Below the pieces are notes generated by a model. That model did no database searches. It was given only the letters and a program-made list of their open reading frames with translations, and was not told the DNA's origin. A DNA stretch of 5,768 nucleotides from Thiodiazotropha sp037382205 (GTDB lineage Bacteria > Pseudomonadota > Gammaproteobacteria > Chromatiales > Chromatiaceae). The number at the start of each line of letters is the position of its first letter. Position 1 is the stretch's first letter. Of this stretch, positions 1 through 5,058 are shown piece after piece. The stretch lies in contig JARRQD010000257.1 in NCBI GenBank assembly GCA_037382205.1, positions 1 to 5,768 of the forward strand. The letters are read 5' to 3'. A program made the translations under genes and the position numbers.

Positions 1-29
1 TAACACTTTGGCCATCAGCTTTCAATATC

Positions 30-68
30 CATATCCATGTCACCAGCCAATCCATGGTGCATGGTATG
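30..68. repeat. Imperfect hairpin near window start
   Basis: Bases 30-44 pair with 56-68 to give 13 base pairs interrupted by two single-base bulges (T34 and T40), with an 11-nt loop. No T-tract follows directly, so it does not look like a standard intrinsic terminator. Function is unknown and chance is possible in AT-rich DNA. Confidence 0.35.
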
Positions 69-357
69 CTACTGATGATTAGCAGTAACTTCTTTTACGT
101 AGATCACAGAATATAGTTGTAATTGATCACAGTTTGATTAAATGATATTTGTGAAATAGGATAAGGTTTCGTGTGGTTCTAGTTTGTGGGAATTATGAGT
201 CTATGTGATCAAAAAATAGACAAAAAATTTAGCTTGTTTAAACTGGCGTCGGTTTTTCTGGGATGGAGTATTTAGAGGCTAGTGAGGTGTTTCACACGCA
301 TCATACATCTAGATGAGGCCTCTCTTGGTTTTCGCTTTAATCGATCAGTTCGTTCTA

Positions 358-457
358 AGGTAAGCACTTAAGCCACACTTACAGCTTTTAGCCCACCCCC
401 ATTAGACCTGCGTTTTGTGCACGTAGTTTGAGAGGTTTCTAAGTAAGTGCTTTACCT
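358..457. repeat. Inverted repeat pair about 70 bp apart
   Basis: AGGTAAGCACTTA at 358-370 is the reverse complement of TAAGTGCTTTACCT at 444-457 apart from one extra base. Both copies are also preceded by TTCTAAG, so the pair reads partly as a direct repeat too. No target-site duplication flanks it, and no protein is encoded between the arms. It may be a decayed small repeat or a chance match. Confidence 0.3.
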
Positions 458-479
458 ACCGCTAGCCTTGGCTGTGGTT

Positions 480-495
480 GAGCGTCGAAACGCTC
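480..495. repeat. Short perfect stem-loop
   Basis: GAGCGT (480-485) and ACGCTC (490-495) form a 6-bp stem around a CGAA tetraloop. It lies about 30 bp before the MITE-like element. No T-tract follows, so I do not call it a terminator. Confidence 0.3.
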
Positions 496-520
496 ATGGC
501 ATCCAATCCGCGTAGGGTTG

Positions 521-527
521 GTCATAA
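521..527. repeat. Left direct repeat (target-site duplication) of MITE-like element
   Basis: GTCATAA abuts the outer end of the left terminal inverted repeat. An identical copy lies at 720-726 directly outside the right terminal repeat. The match could be read as 8 bp (GGTCATAA, 520-527 and 719-726) if the last G of the right repeat counts as duplicated target. Matching direct repeats flush with terminal inverted repeats are the usual trace of transposase-mediated insertion. Confidence 0.75.
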
Positions 528-719
528 CTCAAGTTTCGGAGTTCGAAGTTCATCCACAGCCTGTAAACAACATGGGCATGCCTCATCAAAAACTAAAGCC
601 CGTCATTGAAATAAGAAGTTCGATAGGGGGCGGGGAAGCTTAGCTTTCCCGACCCCTATCGGAGGCGGATGAATGATGGCGTTTGCAGTTTTTTTCTAAT
701 ATGAACTCCGAAACTTGAG
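528..719. mobile_element. MITE-like element, 192 bp, non-coding
   Basis: The ends are perfect 17-bp inverted repeats, CTCAAGTTTCGGAGTTC at 528-544 and its reverse complement at 703-719. A 7-bp direct repeat, GTCATAA, lies on each side. Allowing a 7-base insertion in the left arm (TTCGAAG after GGAG), the inverted repeat extends to TTCAT. Similarity between the arms resumes weakly around 585-620 versus 662-697 and ends in a strong central hairpin at 621-661, so the whole element is a decayed long palindrome with the left arm about 35 nt longer. It encodes no transposase, and none is visible nearby, so it would depend on one supplied in trans. Non-autonomous status and mobility are inferred from structure only. 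I cannot assign an IS family from these ends. It lies about 480 bp before ybhG. Confidence 0.72.
621..661. repeat. Strong internal hairpin of the MITE-like element
   Basis: Arms 621-640 and 642-661 pair along 20 positions around a single-base centre (T641), with one G-A mismatch (630/652) and one possible G-U pair (635/647). A real RNA would open the innermost pairs to form a loop. The core arms are CGATAGGGG and CCCCTATCG. It could extrude as a cruciform or fold as RNA if transcribed. The nearest T-run is at about 689-695, too far for a classical intrinsic terminator, so I leave termination open. Confidence 0.75.
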
Positions 720-726
720 GTCATAA
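720..726. repeat. Right direct repeat (target-site duplication) of MITE-like element
   Basis: GTCATAA directly outside the right terminal inverted repeat is identical to the copy at 521-527. Removing the element and one copy restores a continuous sequence joining GGTTGGTCATAA to TTTAGCTG, the predicted pre-insertion site. Confidence 0.75.
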
Positions 727-816
727 TTTAGCTGTGATCAGTTTGAGGTATCGGTTTGGGCCAGGGGCAGGGTGGCGAGGGTTAGACAGGACAACAGTCC
801 GTGGAATCTGAAGTGT

Positions 817-877
817 GATTGTAATATGGCAACTTTTCCCCAAAAAATTGAACTGATGTACTGGATATATCACAATC
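817..877. promoter_or_regulatory. Possible paired operator half-sites
   Basis: GATTGTAATAT at 817-827 and ATATCACAATC at 867-877 are inverted copies with one mismatch in 11, separated by 39 nt. The position upstream of an efflux operon suits regulator binding or looping, but there is no match to a site I can name and the sequence is AT-rich. Low confidence. Confidence 0.2.
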
Positions 878-926
878 CTACCGCAGTGGGATAATCAATA
901 GCGTATTCTTAGGGATCGAATGCCAA

Positions 927-937
927 GTGAGTCTCAC
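927..937. promoter_or_regulatory. Perfect 11-bp palindrome, possible operator
   Basis: GTGAGTCTCAC is perfectly symmetrical about T932. It lies about 260 bp upstream of the ybhG start and about 45 bp before the best -10-like hexamer. A dimeric regulator could bind such a site, but no regulator gene is visible in the window and the palindrome is short enough to occur by chance. Confidence 0.2.
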
Positions 938-1177
938 ACAGAGGGGACTGAATGTTGCAGTATTAGTTTTGAATCTATTTTATTATGGTGTTCGCTGCGC
1001 TAACCCGACTGGCCCTCTGAGTGCGCTTTCGAAACCTGAGTCTGCATTCCTACGCAGAACATGGGAACGTGGGGCAGGGGGGGCAGAGTAAGGGGTAATC
1101 TAAAAAAACCGTGCACGCAGCGAACATCTCAACTAAAAACTCAATTAACCTCCGAGTGCCACAAGCATTCGATCAGT

Positions 1178-1182
1178 AGGAG
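1178..1182 (+). promoter_or_regulatory. Candidate ribosome binding site for ybhG
   Basis: AGGAG at 1178-1182 is the only good Shine-Dalgarno match before ybhG. It sits 16 nt before the ATG at 1199, longer than usual. It is only 7 nt before an in-frame CTG at 1190, which leaves a rare CTG start (three residues longer) as an alternative. Confidence 0.45.
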
Positions 1183-1198
1183 ACGTATACTGCAGCCT

Positions 1199-2236
1199 AT
1201 GGACAGACGTAAATTGATTCCCGTCATGCTGCTCGTCGGCGTTGCTGGAGCAGCTGGCTGGTTCTGGAAGCAGAACCACACAATGGAGCAGGATGACTCG
1301 CAGCTGCGAGTCTATGGCAACATCGATGTCAGGCTCGTGAATCTCTCTTTCGAGGCCAGCGGTCGGATCGCTACACTCGCGGTCAATGAGGGGGCGCGGG
1401 TCAAGCAGGGCGATCTGCTTGCCCGGCTCGATCAGCAGCGCTCAGAACTGGCCTGCGATGCGGCCCAGGCCCAGGTGCGGGCCCAGCAGGAGGTGTTGCG
1501 GGAGATGGAGGCTGGGACCCGTCCGGAGGAGATCCGCAAGCTGGAAGCGGAACTGGCGGCGGCGCATACCCAGTCGAATAACCTGGGCCGCAGCTTTCAG
1601 CGAATTCGTGATCTGGAACAACGCAGTCTGGCCTCCGCCCAGCAGTCGGAGGATGCGCGTACCGCGGCGGAAGCGGCGCGGGACAACGTGCGGGCGGTGG
1701 AGGCGAGCCTGGCACTGGCCCAGGCGGGGCCGAGGGAGGAGCAGATCGCCGCTGCCCGGGCAACCCTGGCGGCCTTGCAGGCGGAGGCGGCCCTGGCGGA
1801 GCGCAACCTGAAGGATACCGAACTCTACGCCCCGGCGGACGGCGTTATCCAGAGCCGCATCCTGGAGCCCGGCGACATGGCCTCGCCGGAACGTCCGCTG
1901 CTGACCCTGGCGCTTACCCAGCCGTTATGGGCGCGGGTCTACCTGCCAGAGCCCCATCTCGGACAGATCCGTGTCGGGATGACAGCCACTCTTAGCAGTG
2001 ACAGTTTCCCGGGTCGGGAATACCCGGGCTGGATCGGCTACATCTCACCCAGCGCGGAATTCACTCCCAAATCGGTACAGACTGAGGACACCCGCACTGA
2101 CCTGGTCTATCAGGCACGGGTGTTCGTCTGCGATCCCCGGGAGGAGTTGCGGCTCGGCATGCCGGTCACCGTAACGCTTGACCTGACGGGTGACATAGTC
2201 CCGCGACCGGACTGTAAAGCCCCGGATACGCCATGA
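1199..2236 (+). CDS. ybhG: HlyD-family membrane fusion protein (periplasmic adaptor), YbhG-like
   Basis: Periplasmic adaptor of the YbhGFSR exporter, anchored in the inner membrane and thought to link the pump to an outer-membrane channel. The 345-residue chain starts with two Arg and a Lys, then one membrane segment at about 6-23. It has no lipobox. The first lipoyl-like half lies at about 37-78 (GNIDVRLVNLSF; GARVKQGDLLARLD). An Ala/Glu/Gln-rich coiled-coil hairpin covers about 79-205, the returning lipoyl half is at 208-217 (ELYAPADGVI), and a beta-barrel part follows. The C-terminal stretch SPSAEFTPKSVQTEDTRTDL at 283-302, then GMPVTV, matches recalled E. coli YbhG nearly residue for residue, as does total length (about 330). 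The frame is open back to an ATG at 1061, but those 46 residues are basic and low-complexity and would bury the signal anchor, so I prefer 1199. The stop overlaps the ybhF start by 4 bp. Family and role are well supported; substrate is unknown. Confidence 0.92.
   Translation: MDRRKLIPVMLLVGVAGAAGWFWKQNHTMEQDDSQLRVYGNIDVRLVNLSFEASGRIATLAVNEGARVKQGDLLARLDQQRSELACDAAQAQVRAQQEVLREMEAGTRPEEIRKLEAELAAAHTQSNNLGRSFQRIRDLEQRSLASAQQSEDARTAAEAARDNVRAVEASLALAQAGPREEQIAAARATLAALQAEAALAERNLKDTELYAPADGVIQSRILEPGDMASPERPLLTLALTQPLWARVYLPEPHLGQIRVGMTATLSSDSFPGREYPGWIGYISPSAEFTPKSVQTEDTRTDLVYQARVFVCDPREELRLGMPVTVTLDLTGDIVPRPDCKAPDTP
2008..2028. repeat. GC-rich hairpin within ybhG
   Basis: CCCGGGT (2008-2014) and ACCCGGG (2022-2028) form a perfect 7-bp stem around a 7-nt loop. 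The segment encodes PGREYPG in the beta-barrel part of YbhG. It may simply reflect repeated Pro-Gly codons in GC-rich DNA. Confidence 0.4.
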
Positions 2237-3942
2237 TGCAGGCGGTGATGACCGCTTCCGGACTGAGCAAGGATTTCCGGGTCGGTGGTCGCGAAGTCAA
2301 GGCCCTCAACCGGGTCAGCCTGAATATAAGGCCCGGCGAGGTGACCGGTCTGATTGGTCCTGACGGGGCGGGCAAGACCACCCTGATGCGACTCGCGGCC
2401 GGGCTGTTGCTCGCCGATGCTGGGGAACTCTCGGTAGCGGGAGTGGATGTGATCCATGATCCGGAACAGGTGCATGCGCGGGTGGGCTACATGCCCCAGC
2501 GGTTCGGTCTGTATGAGGATCTTTCGGTACAGGAAAACCTGGATCTGTATGCCGACCTGCAAGGGGTCCCCCCTCAGGCCCGGGTCGAGCGCTACCAGGA
2601 ACTTCTGGCGATGACCGGGCTGGCACCCTATACCCGACGCCTGGCCGGGCAGCTCTCCGGCGGCATGAAACAGAAGCTCGGACTGGCCTGCACCCTGGTG
2701 CGTTCACCGCAACTGTTGCTGCTCGACGAACCCACCGTGGGGGTGGATCCGGTATCCCGCCGGGAGCTCTGGGCCATCGTCTACCGGCTGGTGAACGAGG
2801 AGGGGATGAGCGTGTTGCTCTCCACGGCCTATCTGGACGAAGCGGAGCGCTGCGCCCAGGTGGTGCTGCTGCATAAGGGCGAGATCATCGGTCAGGGAAC
2901 CCCGGCGAGCTTTTCACAACCCCTGGAGGGGCGTACCTACCGGCTCTCGGTGCCGGACAGCGAGCGGCGCCAGTGGCAATTCCGTCTTGCAGAACACCCC
3001 CAGGTGATCGATGCGACCCTGCAGGGGGACGGCCTGAGGCTGGTATTGCGGGAACCGGAAGGACTGCTTGCGGTGGATCTGAGTGTGGCCCCGGAGGCGC
3101 TGGTCGCGGTGGCGCCCCGTTTCGAGGACGCCTTCATCACCCATCTGTCCGGGGGGCAGGAAACAACCGCCCGCCCACCCGTCACTACGCCTCACCCGGC
3201 GGGTGAGGGTGATCCGATTCGAGTGGTGGGTCTGACCCGCCGCTTCGGTGATTTCATTGCGGTCAAGGATCTGAATTTCCGGGTGGGTTGCGGCGAGGTG
3301 TTCGGTCTGCTGGGGGCCAATGGGGCGGGCAAGACCACCACCTTTCGCATGCTTTGCGGCCTGCTGCCTGCGAGCAGCGGCCATCTCGAAGTAGCGGGTA
3401 AGGATCTGCGTAAGGCTCCGTCCCGCGCCCGCGCGCGGATCGGCTACATGTCACAGAAGTTTTCCCTCTATGCCAATCTTACCGTGCAACAGAATCTGGA
3501 TTTTTTCGCCAAGGTCTACGGTCTTTCGGGTGAACGGCGGCGTAACCGGGTGACATGGGCTATAGAATCCCTGGATCTGGCGGAGTATGCGGGGAGCGAA
3601 AGTGCTGACCTGCCGCTGGGCTATAAGCAGCGCCTTGCCATGGCCTGTGCCATGATGCACGAGCCCGATATCCTGTTTCTCGACGAACCCACCTCTGGCA
3701 TGGACCCTCTGGCGCGGCGGGAGTTCTGGGCGCGTATCAATCGACTCGCCGAGGCGGGTGTGACCGTCCTGATTACCACCCATTTCATGGAGGAGGCGGA
3801 GTATTGTGACCGGCTCGCGATCATGGCCCTGGGGGAGTTCCTGGCCATGGGTACGCCCCGGGAGATCAAACACCAGCAGGGTGACGCGGAGAGCCTTGAG
3901 GCGGCGTTCCTGTCCCTGGTGGAGGGGAGGACCGCGGCATGA
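2233..3942 (+). CDS. ybhF: ABC exporter ATPase with two fused nucleotide-binding domains, YbhF-like
   Basis: Cytoplasmic motor that hydrolyses ATP to drive the YbhS-YbhR membrane pair. The 569 residues are close to E. coli YbhF (578) and contain two complete ATPase domains. Domain 1 has Walker A GPDGAGKTT (42-50), Q-loop YMPQ (86-89), signature LSGGMKQ (141-147) and Walker B LLLLDEP (161-167, catalytic Glu166). Its switch position reads STAY (197-200), with Ala199 in place of His. A linker with the FEDAFITHLSGG motif (297-308) follows. Domain 2 has Walker A GANGAGKTT (361-369), Q408, a degenerate signature LPLGYKQ (460-466), Walker B ILFLDEP (480-486, Glu485), D-loop SGMDP and His517 in TTHF. 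The start ATG at 2233 overlaps the ybhG stop (ATGA). No clear Shine-Dalgarno precedes it, so translational coupling is likely; ATGs at 2236 and 2248 are alternatives. ABC-2 drug exporters are the family, and the transported substrate cannot be read from sequence. Confidence 0.95.
   Translation: MMQAVMTASGLSKDFRVGGREVKALNRVSLNIRPGEVTGLIGPDGAGKTTLMRLAAGLLLADAGELSVAGVDVIHDPEQVHARVGYMPQRFGLYEDLSVQENLDLYADLQGVPPQARVERYQELLAMTGLAPYTRRLAGQLSGGMKQKLGLACTLVRSPQLLLLDEPTVGVDPVSRRELWAIVYRLVNEEGMSVLLSTAYLDEAERCAQVVLLHKGEIIGQGTPASFSQPLEGRTYRLSVPDSERRQWQFRLAEHPQVIDATLQGDGLRLVLREPEGLLAVDLSVAPEALVAVAPRFEDAFITHLSGGQETTARPPVTTPHPAGEGDPIRVVGLTRRFGDFIAVKDLNFRVGCGEVFGLLGANGAGKTTTFRMLCGLLPASSGHLEVAGKDLRKAPSRARARIGYMSQKFSLYANLTVQQNLDFFAKVYGLSGERRRNRVTWAIESLDLAEYAGSESADLPLGYKQRLAMACAMMHEPDILFLDEPTSGMDPLARREFWARINRLAEAGVTVLITTHFMEEAEYCDRLAIMALGEFLAMGTPREIKHQQGDAESLEAAFLSLVEGRTAA
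3190..3208. repeat. REP-like palindrome in the ybhF interdomain linker
   Basis: CCTCACCC (3190-3197) and GGGTGAGG (3201-3208) make a perfect 8-bp stem with a 3-nt loop GGC. It is read in frame as PHPAGEG (residues 320-326), between ATPase domain 1 and ATPase domain 2 of YbhF. CCTCNCCC...GGGNGAGG palindromes translated as 'PHP...GEG' are familiar as extragenic palindromic repeats in GC-rich proteobacteria, so this may be a repeat absorbed into a tolerant linker. One copy alone does not prove that. Confidence 0.5.
3921..3930 (+). promoter_or_regulatory. Strong ribosome binding site for ybhS
   Basis: GGAGGGGAGG lies inside the last codons of ybhF, with its final GGAGG 8 nt before the ybhS ATG at 3939. 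This supports ATG 3939 as the start, with the stop/start overlap ATGA coupling the two genes. Confidence 0.75.
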
Positions 3943-5051
3943 ACCAGCGGGTACGGGGCCTGATCCGTAAGGAGATCCTGCAGATATTGCGGGATCCGAG
4001 CAGCATCGCGATCGCCTTCCTGCTGCCGGCGGCCCTGCTGCTACTATTCGGTTACGGGGTCTCCATGGACGCCAAGGACCTGCGCCTGGGCATCGTCACC
4101 GAACAGGCCAGCGCCGAGGCGGCCAGCTTTGCTGCTTCCTTTCAACACTCCAGCTATTTCAGGTCGCGGCTATTCAGTACCCGGCAACAGGCCCAAAGCG
4201 CGCTCAAGGCAAAACAACTGGATGGGTTCCTAGTGCTGCCCGGGGATTTCGCAGCGCGTCTCAAGGGCCAGCAGAATGCCCCGATCCAACTTATCGTCAA
4301 CGGGGTGGATGCGAACACCGCACGCCTCATGGAGGGCTATGTGCGAGGTACCTGGGACCGCTGGCTGGGGCGCGAACTGGCCGCCCGGGGCCGCAGCCTG
4401 TACAAGCCGGTGGCGATGCAGCCGCGGATCTGGTTCAACCCGGAGCTGCGCAGCCGCAATTACCTGGTGCCGGGTCTGGTGGCGATCAACATGACCCTGG
4501 TCGGCGCGCTGCTCACTGCCCTGGTGATGGCCCGGGAGTGGGAGCGGGGCACCCTGGAAGCGCTGATGGCCACCCCGGTGACCCTCAAGGAGCTGCTGAT
4601 CGGCAAGATCCTACCCTATTTCCTGCTCGGCATGGGGGGCATGGGAATCTCCGTCTCGATGGCCATCTGGCAGTTCGATGTACCGCTGCGCGGTTCACCC
4701 TGGCTGCTGCTGCTCTGCTCCGCCTTGTTCCTGCTGGTGTCGCTGGGCATGGGACTGCTGATCTCGGTGGTGGCCAAGAGCCAGTTCGTAGCCGGGATGA
4801 TCGCCATCGTCACCACCTTCCTGCCCGCATTCCTGTTGTCCGGATTCCTCTTCGATATCGATTCGATGCCGCTGCCGGTACAGGGTATCACCCATATCGT
4901 GGCGGCGCGCTATTTCATCGCCATCCTGCAATCCCTGTTCTTAGCCGGCGATGTCTGGTCGGTGGTCTTGCCCAATGCCCTGGCGCTGTGTGTGATGGGT
5001 TTGATCTTTTTTGGCCTGGTGCGCAAGAAGCTGCACAAGCGTCTGGAGTGA
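3939..5051 (+). CDS. ybhS: ABC-2 type exporter permease, YbhS-like
   Basis: Inner-membrane subunit, expected to pair with YbhR and be driven by YbhF. The 370 residues (E. coli YbhS about 377) show the ABC-2 plan. A cytoplasmic N-terminal helix with KEILQILRDPSS (11-22) precedes membrane segment 1 (about 23-42). A large periplasmic domain spans about 43-174. Five more membrane segments lie at about 175-198, 221-243, 254-277, 284-304 and 341-361, with a basic cytoplasmic tail. Diagnostic family motifs are WFNPELRSRNYLVPG (165-179), AREWERGTLEALM (198-210), LGMGLLIS (269-276), FLPAFLLSGFLF (294-305) and ARYFIAILQSLFLAG (323-337). The last closely matches recalled E. coli YbhS. The ATG at 3939 overlaps the ybhF stop by 4 bp and has a strong ribosome binding site. 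No frameshift is seen. Substrate is not predictable. Confidence 0.94.
   Translation: MNQRVRGLIRKEILQILRDPSSIAIAFLLPAALLLLFGYGVSMDAKDLRLGIVTEQASAEAASFAASFQHSSYFRSRLFSTRQQAQSALKAKQLDGFLVLPGDFAARLKGQQNAPIQLIVNGVDANTARLMEGYVRGTWDRWLGRELAARGRSLYKPVAMQPRIWFNPELRSRNYLVPGLVAINMTLVGALLTALVMAREWERGTLEALMATPVTLKELLIGKILPYFLLGMGGMGISVSMAIWQFDVPLRGSPWLLLLCSALFLLVSLGMGLLISVVAKSQFVAGMIAIVTTFLPAFLLSGFLFDIDSMPLPVQGITHIVAARYFIAILQSLFLAGDVWSVVLPNALALCVMGLIFFGLVRKKLHKRLE
5045..5048 (+). promoter_or_regulatory. Ribosome binding site for ybhR
   Basis: GGAG at 5045-5048, inside the last codons of ybhS, is 10 nt before the ATG at 5059. It is weaker and slightly farther than the ybhS site, but it supports this start. 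Confidence 0.5.
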
Positions 5052-5058
5052 CCGGTCC

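Larger units (their letters stand above)
1..527. other. AT-richer non-coding region with small inverted repeats
   Basis: I find no credible gene here on either strand: reading frames are short, and base use is much AT-richer than the operon. Visible structure includes an imperfect hairpin at 30-68, a perfect 10-bp palindrome CATCTAGATG at 306-315, an inverted pair at 358-370 and 444-457, and a 6-bp stem with a 4-nt loop at 480-495. The heptamer GATCACA or its complement TGTGATC occurs at 102-108, 125-131 and 204-210. No tRNA, rRNA, CRISPR repeat or clear T-tailed terminator is seen. What lies upstream of base 1 is unknown, so the region could include the 3' flank of a neighbouring gene. Confidence 0.6.
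727..1198. other. Non-coding region upstream of ybhG, presumed operon control region
   Basis: No credible gene is seen. A frame open back to 1061 runs into ybhG, but its first 46 codons look like translated leader. Candidate regulatory structure is weak: GATTGTAATAT (817-827) and ATATCACAATC (867-877) form an inverted pair with one mismatch, and GTGAGTCTCAC (927-937) is a perfect 11-bp palindrome. TATTAT at 981-986 is a fair -10 hexamer, but no -35 element sits at good spacing. A 5-bp stem at 1041-1045/1054-1058 lies in the likely leader. The promoter is probably in this interval because no gene separates it from ybhG, but I cannot place it. Confidence 0.5.

Noticed and set aside
536..552. 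tRNA-like T-arm (GTTCGAA in the left end of the element)
   Set aside because: No acceptor or anticodon stems around it. The match is explained by the terminal repeat.
621..696. Intrinsic terminator formed by the internal hairpin and the T-run at about 689-695
   Set aside because: The T-run is about 28 nt from the stem, too far for a standard intrinsic terminator, and no gene ends just upstream.
102..739. Repeated TGTGATC/GATCACA heptamers (102, 125, 204, 733) as CRP sites
   Set aside because: Each matches one CRP half-site well, but none has a matching second half at the required spacing.
738..830. Minus-strand frame ending at 738-740 that reads like a signal peptide (LLSCLTLATLPLA)
   Set aside because: No start codon with a ribosome site, and it stops a few residues after the hydrophobic stretch. 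Too short to call a gene or a pseudogene remnant.
955..986. sigma70 promoter with TTGCAG (955-960) and TATTAT (981-986) or TTTTAT (978-983)
   Set aside because: The good -10 has 20-nt spacing, while the 17-nt option has a poor -10. The -35 matches only TTG. Not distinguishable from chance in AT-rich DNA.
1061..1198. N-terminal extension of ybhG from ATG 1061 (46 extra residues)
   Set aside because: The extension is basic, low-complexity and unlike any adaptor N-terminus. It would place the membrane anchor internally, and homologues start just before the anchor.
1386..1811. Other-frame ORFs over ybhG, ybhF and ybhS, including 140-156 codon minus-strand frames
   Set aside because: They arise from GC-rich codon bias opposite clear family genes, show Arg/Pro/Gly-rich compositions and have no recognisable domains.
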